Part shown: positions 22,401-35,289 of the stretch, in pieces
Position numbering within the stretch: the stretch's first letter is position 1
Layout of the letters: every line of letters starts with the position of its first letter
Source of the DNA: Imbricaverruca yamaguchii
Taxonomy: Eukaryota; Arthropoda; Thecostraca; Neoverrucidae
NCBI GenBank assembly: GCA_034440575.1
Contig: JAOTOL010001000.1
Span: 124,001 to 188,000 of the forward strand
DNA: 64,000 nt
Direction: 5' to 3'
The notes under the pieces: generated by a model
What the model was told of the DNA's origin: nothing
What the model saw: the letters and a program-made list of their open reading frames with translations, nothing else
Databases searched by the model: none
Made by a program: the position numbers and the translations under genes

Positions 22401-25259
22401 TTAGCTCCTCAGTTGTCTCTGTGAGGATTTTCTGCCATCTAGCAAATGGCCATGCACTCACCATATGTCCGATATGCAATAGCAAGTTTATTACGCTTCG
22501 CACCATGCTTGTACACCATTTTTTGTTCTGTGTTTTCCAACATCATTTGGATGGGAAGGTAATGGGCGAGTCCAAATTGATCGGGGGAGGGAGCACACCA
22601 CATGGTGTACACATGGTGTCCCGTGTTAAAGTTGAAATTATTGGCATGGAAAAGCAAAAATATGAGGGGGAAGTTTCCTCCAAAAACCATGCAAAGGTCT
22701 CCACCCGCAATCTCCGGCTGGAGATTCTTTGTGTGTCTGGACTAACATAGTCTGGTTCCATGCTGTTAATTTACCATTTTCTATATTCAATCAGAAAAAT
22801 GTCTTGAAAATATGTACTTCGACGAGGAGCGGATCAAAGCATTTTCGTTAAAGCACTTGGTCTCTGGAGGGGAGCCATCTCTTCATAGGACCGCCTCTGG
22901 CTGAAAAAAAAATGTTAGGTTTGCACTCGGGGCCTCGGAAGGGCGCCTTAACACATTCCTCAGATAATCTCCCCTGGTTTGAAAAAATCGTGGGGGTGCA
23001 TGCGAGGATCCCCATCACAAGTACCCAAAGTCGTAAGTACCAAGATTCAAAAGTTTCATGCGAACCTTCCCAGACGTTCGCCTTTTTCCGGCCGGTGGAG
23101 CATCGCTTTCCACGGGGCCGATGCCCTCAGTACTTCTTGAATCTACCGCTTGGACTCCCTTGGCTTCTTGAGAGATCTCCAACTCTGGTCCACACTACCT
23201 CTAAATTTTGCAGTTGCCCTAAATTCCACTGGCAATTCTTGGTCGAAATCGTAGGTAGGATTTGGAGTGGCTATATCACTGGAAATCTCCATCGGAAATG
23301 AAATGCATGGCGATCGGCTTTTCAAAGTTGTCGGGAAATGTTTGTCGGTCTGTCTGTATGTCCGTCTATCTATCAGTCTGTTTGTCTGCATCTGCCACTT
23401 CGGCGGATGCGGTGGCAAATCGACTGGGCGGATTTCGCTAAAATTTTCACATGAAATGCATCGGTTCGGCGGGCAGATGTTGCGTGGGTGACCTGGACAC
23501 GTGTCACATGCCGCCAATCGACAGTCAATCAGGGTATGTCAACATCAGTTAGGCAGGGCTGCAGCATGTACCACAAGTCACACGAATGACATTTGGTGGA
23601 AACAAGAGCCAGATAGGGAATTACATGGTTTTGCGGTCGTCGGTTGGGTGCGCTGTACCGTGTGACCGTCAGGCGAATGCATTATTTTTCATTGGGGCAC
23701 TTCCGAGCTGAGAGCGGCGCATATTACAACTGTCAAATTTAGTGGACAGATAGCCATCACCAGAATTATCAGGGCATCAGGGCACAATTGGCGCCAGAAT
23801 TGGCTTGGCATTCAGGTCAGGTGGTGTGTCGTTGCACTTGGATATCCTGCATAGGTGCACTATGCCGCAACACATGTTGGTGTGCGGTGTAGACTATCTA
23901 TCAGGCGGCTGCGTGACACGGCTTCACGGAATGTGCATTCCAATCATCGGCAGAGCAAGTGATTTCGGTCTACATGTCGCGCAGGTGGTTCACGAAGTGC
24001 GGTGTGTATGTCTTGCTCGAAGCCCGCTGTGAGACCGCCAGTCGTGTGGAGCAGTGAACGCGGCGACACTGCCAGTGATGAACGGTTAGACTCGAACACC
24101 CCACTCTAGCACGAGCAAGTCAGCTGGTGGTCCAACGAGCATGCCGTGCCATATACGTATTTTTGGTGGTAGGGAGGCGACCGTGTTTCAGATTTCCACC
24201 TCCCGCTAATAATCCTATTTCTAAGCAGAACGGTGTGCTGATTAAGGAATTTGACCTAAGCGTTGCAGAACAGGACCTTTGTAGCTTGCTAACTGGATGA
24301 AAATCTTTCAGCCAACCATTTGGTTAGTTCACACAGACGTGTTATTTCTGCCCTGTCCCAATTGTCTAGTTAATATTGATAAATGTGTCCATTTCCCAGT
24401 GCAGGTACTATTTTTACCGAGTTGTCCACCAAGTGACTAGGCACTAGACAAATTTTACGTTGTAGATTACCGTGGCATGGGGTGGTATCTCGGTTAGGGA
24501 GAAAAAAATAGTTAGAGAGTCAGTAGCTTTATTGAGTTAACGTGATTCACTTTGAATAGACCAGCTTCGAGATAGGATTTCCAATCAACTGGATTTCCGA
24601 CCGTTTGCGGCCAGTAGGCAATATGCATGGAATTGGCGTTCTTGATTAAAGATGCTTAGCAGTGCAATACGTCATAAAGCGGCCTTGACCCTGTTTCATC
24701 TGATTTGATTATCTGCACACATGCCGAAAGCCGTGTGAAGTGGTCCATATCGACTGACAGTACCTCGAGTAACCCACACCTCTTCTCACCAGAAGCCGTG
24801 CCTGGCTAGCTCCTGGGCGACTCCCGTTAGTGGTCATTTATCACCCTGGGGCCTGTCGGCTGGTGCTGGAGTCATTGTTTTTCTCCGGTTCACTCTTCAC
24901 GTTTGCTTGTAGTGTCACTGCATGTAGTGTTGTCATCTCACACCCATACAGCAATTTGTATTTGCTGTGCAATATTCGTCACCTTGTCTGCACCCGCTTG
25001 ACAAGTGTCTATTCATTTTGAATCGCTTCCCTATATTGTGCTACATGCAGCATTTGTATCTCACATTTGTATATTTCAGGCCCCGTGTCATGAAACGAAG
25101 AAGTTATATAGAATCACAAAAGTACGGCCACTTTACCGTGCATTCACATATCGAAACTTAATACTTTCGTTGATTCGTGAATTACGTGGTCAAACAAGGT
25201 CACGGCCTAATTTTGCTCTCGGAACTAATTTTGCTGGTCAAATTCAAGTCGCAAATTGG
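22401..25259. other. Intergenic region, no gene recognised
   Basis: Only short, unsupported ORFs are present. A GTCT/GTCTGT-rich segment lies at about 23,343-23,392. No exon with convincing splice sites and family similarity was found. Confidence 0.5.
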
Positions 25260-25954
25260 TTAACTCGTGCCGTCTCTCCGGTCAGATCCTCAGACCCGGC
25301 TCTAGGGGGGGGGGGGATAGTAACTCCCTCTAAAATCCAAACTAAGCGTCGCACGAAGACGAAAGAGGGGTCATCGGAAAGCGCTCGACGAGTATGGTCC
25401 AGATACACCCCCAAAACAATTTTTCCCAGAAGTGACCTCATTAGTGGGCTATTTTATTTACAAATAAAATACAATTTTTTATGTTTCAAAATTTTGAGTT
25501 TTCACGTTTCCTTTAAATTTCCTTTTCTAATAGGTAGAGCAGACTGAGAAGCGTTGTTGGAAGGCAACTTGCCATAATAAATAATGTTTACTTTATCCAG
25601 AATCTTCGATTTGAACTGCAATAGGCAAATATGCAAAATTGATGTGGTCAAAAACGGAAAAAACAAAAAATTCCTCTCGTGCGTTTTGTTGCCTCCCTAA
25701 AGATAAGCAAACGCTGAAAGTTTCAATAAAATATCTGTATCCGTTGAAGTGTGACGACTGGTTGAATTTTTTTGGAGGTGACCTCACTTGACCTTGACTA
25801 ACTCGTTGACCCTAGATGACCTGACTTCAAGATTTTTTAAACGGCATGCCAAATTGATGTGGAAAAAGTTATTTCATTTAGAGGCGCCGCTCATCCACTA
25901 TCCGCGAAAAACCTGAGGGGGGTGCGGTTGACCCCCAGAGACGGGACGGGTTAA
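25260..25954 (-). mobile_element. TTAA-ended element family B, copy 2 (inverted)
   Basis: TTAA at 25,260-25,263 and 25,951-25,954 enclose a sequence that matches the copy at 6,318-7,119 in reverse complement along its length, including the ends (CTCGTGCCGTCTCTCCGGTC and CCAGAGACGGGACGGG), the CCTCTAAAATCCAAACTAAG segment and GTTGACCCTAGATGACCTGA. Two copies sharing both termini define the element boundaries. Confidence 0.75.
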
Positions 25955-27940
25955 ATATACTATGGTGTACTTGAGTGTATCCAGGCAACAGACAAATGAC
26001 CAGAACTTCAACTTGCGTAATGAAGGGGCTTCATGTATACATAGTCGATGGGTGGATCCTGACCCGCCCATAGAATCACGAGCAGTAAGAAAGCAACATA
26101 CACGAGGCGTTCACCATAGGTGGGGATAACGGCAGGGCCATATCTAACAATATTTGATTGGGGGGCTATGACTTAATTCAATGGGGAAAACTCCTGGCAT
26201 TTCGAGCTCTCCTTAGCCCCATAGTAGTGGCTAAGCAGCGGGAAATTTGACTTCACTGTGGAAAGGGGGAGTAATACCGAGTGTGAGTGGGTACGAACCC
26301 AAAGTTCACTCAGATGTCTTTCGAAAGTGAAATCAGATGTTAAAAGAGGTCCTGGATGACTAAAACTCTTAGACCGGGTCGCCAAAGTGGAGTTAAGAGT
26401 TTTAACTTTGGAATGAGTGGATGAGCATGCAGCTACGATCACAACCTGGTATAAATTGACATAATCTTTGGACAACAATTGGTTTCAGAACGATATGTGA
26501 AACAGTGACGTCATCAGCCCTGGTCTGCGTCTGCGGAGCGCTTAGCTTTGTTGGCTGGCGCATCTAGCGGACTACCTCTTACACACAAGAAATAACAAAA
26601 TAGCATCTAGCACTGGGCTGCACGTGAGCGACAACGGTGTGATGGGAAAACGGATTGGACCGAAGTTATCTTTCGTCAATTGGTTTAGCGTATACAACGG
26701 CAATTTTAAGGGCCTAATATAACCATTTTTAGAGCGCTGAATCGGCATGGTTTCAGCCTGCATAACTCGCGAATTAATGGACCGATGGTCACTAAACCGA
26801 CACCACGGTGCAGTCACGACAATCACCAAGCTCGGCAGCGCAAACATACTTCCCGCACGCCACACGTGCACATGTGGGAGGGTGTAAAAGGCAACCTTTT
26901 CATCGTTTTTCACGATTGGATTTGGCGCTATAAAACGGCTAAACGTGACGAACACTGTGCGGTTTCATGCCCCTGCTACTCTTCTCTAGTCCGGCCCATT
27001 GACCGCCGGCACCTGCCGCATGCCCGGGGTCAGCCAGCTCGACGAGAATGCCAAGTGAAACCGATTCGGCTTTGTACCCCATCAACATCCCTGTCAGACC
27101 CGAATTTTGGATGACAAGTGTGGGCACCCGTAACCTAAAACGTTACGATTCCCACGATAATCTTAGATGTCCCCATGGAAAATACTTTTCCTGCAACCAA
27201 TGTTGCCCCGAATCGTGAGCAACTATCGTGTTCGGTCTTCTCAACCGGACCTTTGCATTCATGGATCGTCGGGCTTGCTGAAGCCAGCTTAAGGGCAGAA
27301 AATAGAATGAGAATGGCAAAAAAAAATTGGCTTCAAAATGTGTTTTCGAACTTTTGAAACATTATCTAACACACCATGACTGGATAAAGTAGTCCATACA
27401 AAATATACGTGCAACTGCTATATCGGATTTTTCCTCAAAGCATCAGATTTTGGTCTGGGAAGTGCCATATACACCCATGTTTTTTTTTTAAACAAACATT
27501 ATCACAGGAACATTGCCCCCTTTAAATGACCTGTGCATCCATGTCAGGGTGCATGTTAGGCCAAGGTGTGGCATACGCTTGGATGCACAATTAATCGGGG
27601 CTTCGCGAGCCAATATACAATATCAAATAATCAAATACTGTCTCTATTCAAATGGAGCAGCCAAAGTGGTGCTGAATCACTTCAGAAAGCCCTTCCGAAT
27701 CAGCATCCATGGATACTCGCAGGGTTACGAAGTGTGACTTCTCACCCGACTTGCAACTGACAAGGTAAACCCAATGTCGCAGCACACCATTTGCATATCT
27801 GTCCAGTGTGTAATACAACACCTGAGGCTGGCGGCGTGCCAAGGTGCCCGGAAAGAGCGAGGAGTAGGAAGGAGCGATGAAGAAGGGACGATTGTGGCGG
27901 CCTCGTCGGACTCAGGTGTAGATCACCTGGTGTATTCGAA
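25955..27940. other. Intergenic region, no gene recognised
   Basis: Short ORFs on both strands have no recognisable domains. A CRE-like GTGACGTCATC occurs near 26,504 without a gene next to it. Confidence 0.45.
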
Positions 27941-27949
27941 GTGACTTTC

Positions 27950-28895
27950 GTACTGGAGGGTCTGAAATGCCCACTTTTTCGCGGTGGACGTTCTCAGTAA
28001 TTACGAAGTGGATATCGGTGAAAGGTGCAGTGTCCTTGCCCTTTAATCAATGTAGTAGTTTTGACCTACAACCGTAGTAAATATTTTTGTTTTAATTGTC
28101 TTTAAATCGCTCCCAAACGGCGTTGAAACATTGTAATCACGATACAAAATTCCCGATGGACGATCTCAGTAGTTACTTCCAGATTTTCATGAAAATTGTT
28201 TTAAAATATACTTTAACATCGATTTTGGCCAATTTGAGGCATTTCCATCCGATATAAATAGGTAGAAAGCCACGAAATGAGGAATTGAAATTCGAGATTT
28301 GCCCGGTGGACAATCTACGAAAGTATGTTACAGAAGTGCAGCAAACAGAATTGAAGTATGTTGCTGAATTGATGAATGTCTTTTCATCGTATTAGATCAG
28401 TTGAGGCAATTAAGAGAAAAAAATACTATATGAAATGTAGAAATCCATCATAATACAATTCAATTAGAGGTGGGTTACAGCACAATTCAATTCGAGATGG
28501 GTGGCATATTTGTAGGATTACTGAAAACTTTATTCATGGTTATACTGACTTCCGTGTTAAAAACCTATTTCATATTTCGTGGTTTTTAATTATTAATTGG
28601 CATTAACTTTTTGCAATGCATTCATTTTTTTTCTCTCAGTTGCCCCAACTGATCTAATACGGTGAGAAGACATTGATTAGTGTGTGCTTGACGCAATTTT
28701 GTAAATTAATGTCGTAGATCATCCATCGGGTAAATCGAATTTCAATCCTTCATTTTGTGCCTTTCTGCGTAAGTATATCGGCTGGAAATGACTCAATGGG
28801 CCCAAAATCGATGTCGAAATTTATTTTGGAGCCATTTTCGTGAAAATCGATGTAGTAGTAGTACTGAAATCATCCATTTGGCCAAAATAAAATAG
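27950..28895. repeat. Large imperfect inverted repeat (foldback element)
   Basis: The left arm (about 28,140-28,430) and right arm (about 28,610-28,895) are imperfect reverse complements. Anchors include CATCGATTTTGGCC against GGGCCCAAAATCGATG, GGAATTGAAATTCGAG against CGAATTTCAATCC, GGTGGACAATCTACG against CGTAGATCATCC, and CGTATTAGATCAGTTG against CAACTGATCTAATACG. A spacer of about 170 bp separates the arms. No ORF of note is present. Confidence 0.7.
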
Positions 28896-29579
28896 TGGTC
28901 ATCATAGCCCCTCCCGTTTCGTACTTACTTCTATAAATACTTCTTAAGTTCTTCTCGCACAAAAATCATTGTCTTGTTCTAAAATCAAGTGTATTCTGGA
29001 ACACCAAACACAGGAACATTCAACGACCACAGTTTAACTAAAGTTTAACTAAAGTTTAACTTCACATCATCATCCTGTCTCTGATGGCTGATGGTGATGT
29101 GGATGAGATATATGCTTTAAAATCGTATATATTTGCATACATCTATATTCATATGCATGTGAATATGAGCAATTAGCTGCAGCCTTGTGAAAGAACAGCC
29201 TCGGCCTTCACTTGAGCTGGATTCCCAGGGTCTGATCATCAGCAGCTAAAACAGGCTACATGGTTACGAGGAGCTCAAAAACTAAGCTGTCATGTGTCAG
29301 CGGAACGGTTCGTGTGTTCTGACTTCTATGAATCTGGTGCATACACGATACCATACGATGCACGACTCTCGTGATAAAATATTGTATGGCAATGCACAGG
29401 TAAGCGAGCTGGCAATTGCTACAGTGGAATCTCCCAATTCGTGTGGAACAAGGTGTAATCCCCAGTTAGCCAATCGCAACGTCAACTACTGATGAGACGA
29501 GGATGGCATCTTCTATGTCCGAACCGTCACCGCGGATGACTGTGTGTTTGTCCATATTTACCCGGTGGCCGTAACCGGA
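28896..29579. other. Intergenic region downstream of the RNase T2 gene
   Basis: This contains the RNase T2 3' UTR. A triplet of AAAGTTTAACT units lies at about 29,035-29,062. No polyadenylation signal was confidently placed. Confidence 0.45.
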
Positions 29580-30240
29580 TTAGGCATGCTCCACCGGCGG
29601 ATAGTACACCACCTCCGACAGGCACGTGGGAGCCCGGTATGTGACGTCACCGCCGTCCAGGAAGCAGTCGTCCGGCTGCCAGCGGCGGTCCAGACACACG
29701 CGCAGCTCGGACAGCAGGTACCGCTCCGTGCCCGGCTGCTTCACGCACACCACGATGAACCGCTTGTCGAGCGCGGCGTCCAGCGCCGCCATCAGCGCGT
29801 GCCGTGCGTGTCCCTCTGGCCGTGGCACCACGCCGGCGGCGCGCAGCACCGCGCCAGGATCGTACCGCAACACCAGGTGCATCGTCCACACGAAGTACTC
29901 CAGCTGGCTGGCCACGTCGCCGGCGGCCAGTGCGCACGTGCCGTGGCGCAGCCACTCGTGTTGCCAGAAGTCCTCGGCTCTCACATCGTCGAACACACTG
30001 GGCCAGTGCCGGTGGAGGGCTGCGGCGGCGGGCCGCAGGGCGGCTGGGGAGAGCGGCGGGCCGCGGCAGAAGCCCAGCTGCCGCGGGCCGCGCATCGACG
30101 GCCACAGCCCGTGCGCGGTCCAGCCGCTGACGGTCGCCGGTAGATGGCACTGGCCGCCGGCGGCCCGGTGCACCGCGCAACCGGACTGCGGCCACTGCAG
30201 GGCCAGCATGTAGAACTGCACAGGCATGGTGGCCGCTGTG
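29580..30240 (-). CDS. Secreted ribonuclease T2, exon 2 (catalytic domain)
   Basis: RNase T2 enzymes cleave single-stranded RNA through 2',3'-cyclic phosphates and act in lysosomes or outside the cell. After acceptor TTTCACAG the exon reads into FYMLALQWPQSGC, the family's N-terminal strand. CAS I is present as TAHGLWP (His about residue 56 of the spliced protein) and CAS II as FWQHEWLRHGTC (about 104-115; His107, Glu108, His112). These residues are intact, so activity is expected. The 220-codon exon ends at TAA 29,580. GC content is high compared with surrounding DNA. The spliced protein is 232 aa, usual for the family, and the first base of this exon completes the codon split after the signal-peptide exon at 30,864. 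Confidence 0.93.
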
Positions 30241-30863
30241 CTGTGAAACAGACAATTTTGAATGTTTCAATAAGAAACTAGTGTTAATTAGGAAGCAAAG
30301 ATGTTCGAAAATCAGCAATCAACAGGCACCAGACAATAGCACAGCAAGCACTAAGCCACATGCCTGGTTTTCATAGACTACACATATAGACCGACACACA
30401 TGTTTATTTGAGCAAATCAGCGATTTAGTTAAAGGCGAGATAAACCCTGAGTAGCTACTTTCATTCATACGGTAAAAAACTGCATCTGAGCCGCTCAGTC
30501 GGCCTTCTGAACCCTGCTTTTTTGCAGCGTCTCGCGCTCTAATATATTAACTCATAGTAAGATATGCTGATTTAAGCTTACATTTCCCATTTAAACAAGT
30601 ATTCTGTGTGGAATGTCCATAATCATTGTCAAAAGAAAGATGTCTTTGGCGACAATTCAGCTTGCGAACAACCTTCAACAGCGGTTTACGCTGTAGTACA
30701 ACATTTGCGACATGCACCTGATGGCATCTGACTGGCAAACACCACAGGACCTATGGAGCACAAATCTACTAACAACGACATTAGCATTGATGCTCAAGAA
30801 ACCACAACACCATCCATCCTTTTCGATGCAAATCACCAGGAAAAGACGACGTCAGTTACTCAC
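30241..30863 (-). other. RNase T2 intron 1
   Basis: The intron is 623 bp, from donor GTGAGT to acceptor TTTCACAG on the minus strand. Nothing else was recognised in it. Confidence 0.7.
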
Positions 30864-30901
30864 CTCAAAGCCAGTGAGGACATCAGCACAAGCAGCAGCA
30901 T
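30864..30901 (-). CDS. Secreted ribonuclease T2, exon 1 (signal peptide)
   Basis: Reading on minus, ATG at 30,901 opens MLLLVLMSSLAL plus two bases, then donor GTGAGT. The 38 nt leave phase 2, and exon 2 supplies exactly one base, so the junction gives a serine followed by TAAT and the mature RNase T2 start. A short basic-free hydrophobic run of this kind is a plausible signal peptide and suits a secreted enzyme. The exon was identified from its position, phase and hydrophobicity, so it is less certain than exon 2. Confidence 0.75.
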
Positions 30902-32055
30902 CGCGACTCGCCGGGCGGACACAGTTCGAACGACTGAGGTAGGACGTGTGAGGACCTTGACGTCAACGGCTCGTGGTCACCCCTGTTTGCGTCTGTGCCC
31001 CTCGTCTCCCGACCTTCGCCCTTTACGGCTGTGTCAGATAACGAGTATGCCCCCACCCTGAAACGTCTAGACGTCTCGCTGGTTATAGTTGGGTAATATT
31101 ACAAGCGTCCCTCCACCCCCACCCCACTCTCTACCGCCTAAACGCCTGTGCATCTCATCGTATAGACAGTATGTCGCACCGTACTGTTTCAAGTGCTGAA
31201 CATTGTGAACTTTGAACACTATGGTCCGTGGGAATTATAAATTACCCTTCGTCCTTGCTCCTCTGATCCTTGCTCCTACCGGACCCCTTGGCACGCCGTC
31301 CGCCTCAGTTGTTACATTACACAATGGACAGATACCCGAATGGTGTGCTGCAATATTGAGCATTCTTTGTCAGTTTGCAGGTCGAGTGTAACGTCAAGCT
31401 TCATGACCCCGCAGCTAATCATGGCGGCCGACTCAGGAGGGCTTTCTGTGGTGATTCAGAAGCACTTTGGCAGCTTCATTTGAATAGAGGAGAGTTATAG
31501 TGTATTGAACACCAGTCAATATATTTGTTTCGTTCAATGTTCGCATATATTATCCTTACTCGATACTTGCTGAGAAATGGTTTGGCATAGATCCAAAGTG
31601 ACACTCTGGTGGAATCTGGTGAAATGTCCAAGCTTTGACCTGGCCTAACCTCGAAATCGCACATGTTATATCTGGTGAAATTTAACGTTAAGAGGCAAGA
31701 GGTAAGAAAGGTAACGTTTAGAGGTATTTATTCAATTGTGTGCAGGCATGGTAAATTTCAACTTGATTGGTGATTACTGCGACTAACAGTCGGAAACACC
31801 AACATGGTGACGGGCACTCTCTCTCTCTCTCTTCGACCTCAGGTCACCAAAGTTGGTTTTACTCGTGCACGGTGTTTATTTACGAGGTGCCGAATGAAGC
31901 CATGGTGAAACATTGTACATAAATGATTTTTTTCAGGTAATAGTCTACATAGCACGTGTATATATCGATAGAACATCAATCAAAATGACCCGTCATGATC
32001 CCCGATTCATCACCGTTTGCAAAAATGACCCAAATAGCAAATATACCGAATTATC
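30902..32055. other. Intergenic, upstream of RNase T2
   Basis: Probably includes the RNase T2 promoter. A (TC)n run lies at about 31,818-31,832, followed by CGACCTCAGGTCACC. No gene was recognised. Confidence 0.45.
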
Positions 32056-33712
32056 GTGTACCCAATAACTTCTAAAATACCTTACTCGTTAACACGAAAT
32101 AACACACAGACATTGGGTATGGCTCATGAATGCAGCACATTCAAACGTCTGACGGACAATCTCAAAATTATAGATATTTTCACAAAATATTGTTTTGACC
32201 TTGCACTATTGCCACCTACTCGATACCGAATAATATCTTCCTAAATTAATTCACCGGGTGGACATTAGCATCGAATAATCTCCCATTGAGTAAGAAAGCA
32301 GCACATCCAGCATGTCACCTTCAAGACCAACGTAAGACTTCTGGTCAAGATAAACAATAACATTACGCCGTATGGAGAAACTATGCGATACCGAATAACA
32401 TCTTCCTGAATACATTTATCGCATGGATATTTGCGTCCAATAATTTTTCAGCTAGCAAGGAATCAGCACATACGAGAATGTGACCTTCAATGTCAGCATT
32501 TGACCTCAGGTCAGGTTTGATAAAATTCACAAAATGGAAGTGGTCTACTGCGGTACGTATGTGGGCAAAACGAAGAAATTAATGTAGACTTTCTCAACAC
32601 TGATACACGCACTATCAATACAAGAAACAGCATACTGTGCGACCTGACCTCTATCCATGATACTTACATTACGTAACACCAGCATAGCATCCAGCAGCGT
32701 ATTCATAATCCCATTCAGAAATATCCTCCGATTCGTCTGAAAACGTACGTTTGCAGCCATCCTCATATATGTACCACGATACGACTTTTTTTGTTAGGAC
32801 GAATACTTTCGTATACCGAGGCCAGAATGTTCGACGTCAAATCTGGAGTACGCATAGCCTACCGAATAATTCACAGAATGATTCAGACGCGATATGCCAC
32901 CGCTATCAAGATGGCATGCTGCACACCAAGCCAACTTGTCACTCGCGGCCACCATTTGACCTCAAGTCAACGAATACTTTACCATTACGCCCTTTGGGAT
33001 AATTATGGTGTACCGAATAAAGTCCTCCTGAACACATTTATCGGATGGATATTAGAGTCGAATAACCTCCCACAGCGCAAGGAAGCAGCATATCCGAGCA
33101 TGTGACCTTCAAGGTCAGCGTTTGACCTCAAGCAGAGGAGCGGAGGATCGGAGACGAATCGAAGGATATTGGTGAACGCGTTTCTGAAGGTGTCGCTGAA
33201 TGGGATGCTAGTTACCTGATGTTACCTGATGAAAGGCGTCATCAATATAGGTCAGGTCACGCAGTATGCTGTTTCTTGTATTGATGGTGCAAGTATTTCT
33301 GTTGAGATACTCTACATTAAATGCTTCGTTTGGCCCGCATACTATATCCAAGTGGATCACTTTCATTTTGTGAATTGCCTGACTTGAGCCTGACTTGAGG
33401 TCAAACGATGACCTTGAAGGACCATGCTCGGGGTCCTGATTTCTTCCTCGGTGGAAGATTATTCGACGTCAATAGCCATCCGATATATGCAGGAAATATT
33501 CAGGAAGATGCTATTCGGTACCACGCTATTTCCCCATGCGACGTAATGTTAGTATTTATCATGCCTCGAGGTCAAGCGTTGATTTTGAACGTGACGTGCT
33601 TGGATGTGCTGCTTTCCTGCCCGATGGGAGGATTATTCGGCTCTAATGTCCATCCTGTGAATGCATTTAGGAAGTTATTACCTATTCGGTACCGCGGAGA
33701 TGGCAATAGTGT
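32056..33712. repeat. Array of diverged direct and inverted repeats with ACCGAATAA motif
   Basis: Related blocks start near 32,224, 32,391 and 33,012 (TACCGAATAA, then CATTTATCG.ATGGATATT, then GACCTTCAA.GTCAGC.TTTGACCTCA). They recur inverted near 33,405-33,520 and 33,575-33,700 (GGTACC ends). The mixture of direct and inverted copies is consistent with nested insertions of one family. No protein is encoded. Confidence 0.6.
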
Positions 33713-34010
33713 AAGGCCCCCAACGTGATTTTCAGGGGCTTTGGTGCCATGTTCGGGTCCACAGCGTCATTTTCTGGGGTCCACGCGCGACTTTTTTTGC
33801 CCCCAATGTGATTTTTGTGGGTCCCCGGTACGACTAGTGTGGCCCAAATCTCATTTTCACATGCCATGAGCGACTCTTGGGGGCACTATTGTGATTTTTC
33901 GTGGACCCCGTGAGATTTTTGGAGAACCAGTTATTTTTGCGGAGCCAGGGGCAGTTTCTTCCGAATCCCAGCGTGATTCTTGGGTGCCCCACAACCTCTC
34001 ACGGGGTGAA
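33713..34010. repeat. Degenerate tandem repeat, roughly 30-bp unit
   Basis: A loose unit of the form GTGATTTTTGTGGGTCCCC recurs along the segment with many substitutions. It appears to be an old minisatellite. Confidence 0.5.
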
Positions 34011-35289
34011 GCATCCTTAATGCCCCCTTCGGTACGCCACTGCCCTTCCACAACCCACGGATAGAGGGCGGAGTCTGTAGTGCTTGTTCGACACATTGTA
34101 GCCAATAGCAGCCGTGAATTTGGATGATAAGATAAATCAGCGAACTTTGAACTGCCCGCAAGCACAACGACGTTTCTGTGACGTCACTTATGTCGCAAGA
34201 AACTAGAAAAACATCTGGGTACTAAATCGCTTTCTTCATCGCAAATTCAGTAGGTGTCGTGTCGCGCCGCCTATGATCAGGTTTGTACTGTTTATGAGAG
34301 GGTGAATGTCGCGATTAGCAAGGACATTGATGTCAAGGCCATGTAAACATTGATGTCACGTTTATGCCGAAACAGCGCAAGTTTCAAGGGCTTGGCCCTT
34401 GGCCCAACTTAAGGTGAGAAGCCATTTCAGTTCTACTTCTTACCGTAGGCTGTCTTTCGGATGGATGCAGATGCTGCCTTTTACATGCCCTGACGGTTGC
34501 ATTTCAACCTAGGTCTCAAATGAAATTGAACTGTGAAACCACCAATTGGGTTGAGTAGGAATGGAGTTAATATGAAGATCAGTATTATTGCAGTTTAGGG
34601 TATGGTTCGTCTGGTTGGCTCCCCAAATTCTCAAGTGCACGTCACCCAGAAATGTGTTCCATGTCAGATTGAGGTGATTAGGCCTGTGTGTGCAGGTACG
34701 CCAGTCCCTGAGATTAAAGAAAAATGGTACTATTGAAGACAAAGGTAAATTTTGATTTTTTATCTTTTATGATATGGTGTATTTCAAAGTGAAAAGATGA
34801 TGTGACCACTTGTTTTGATATTATTGTGCTAAGAGGTGTTTTGCAGTGTGGGAATTAAGGCACTTCTTAAGAGATTTCATCTCTTAAAACATTTTTGCAC
34901 TCCAGATTCATACTGGATAGAATGGGCTCCACATGTACTCCAACACAAACATGCAGAAGGAACAAAAATACCACTAAAAAAACTAATACAGGATTGAAGA
35001 AAATATCCACCAAACATGTTATTCTACTTAAGGTTACCAAATAACTACACACTTTCCGTACCATCAAGCACACAGACAACATCTGAACACCAAACCACAA
35101 CCAGCGGAAACGCCAAAGACAACGCACCAAACTTCGTGCCTGCACACTGAATATAATGGCCTCCGGTCGCTACAAATTTGGCTGGAAACCTGCTTTCGAG
35201 CCTCCCTATAGTGGAAAAACTGACCATTTTAAAAGTCGCTTCCAGAGTGCCGGAGGCCGCCGATCGGAATTTGTTGCATTAGCATTTTC
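34011..35289. other. Intergenic, no gene recognised
   Basis: Only short ORFs without motifs are seen. GGCCTCCGG at 35,158 and CCGGAGGCC at 35,250 form a small inverted pair. Confidence 0.4.

Noticed and set aside
26572..27114. Overlapping ORFs of 109 and 127 codons on opposite strands
   Set aside because: No recognisable domain, splice support or codon pattern on either strand.
29544..30213. Plus-strand ORFs of about 195-200 codons opposite RNase T2
   Set aside because: Shadows of the GC-rich RNase T2 exon; no domains, and the minus strand has the complete active-site motifs.
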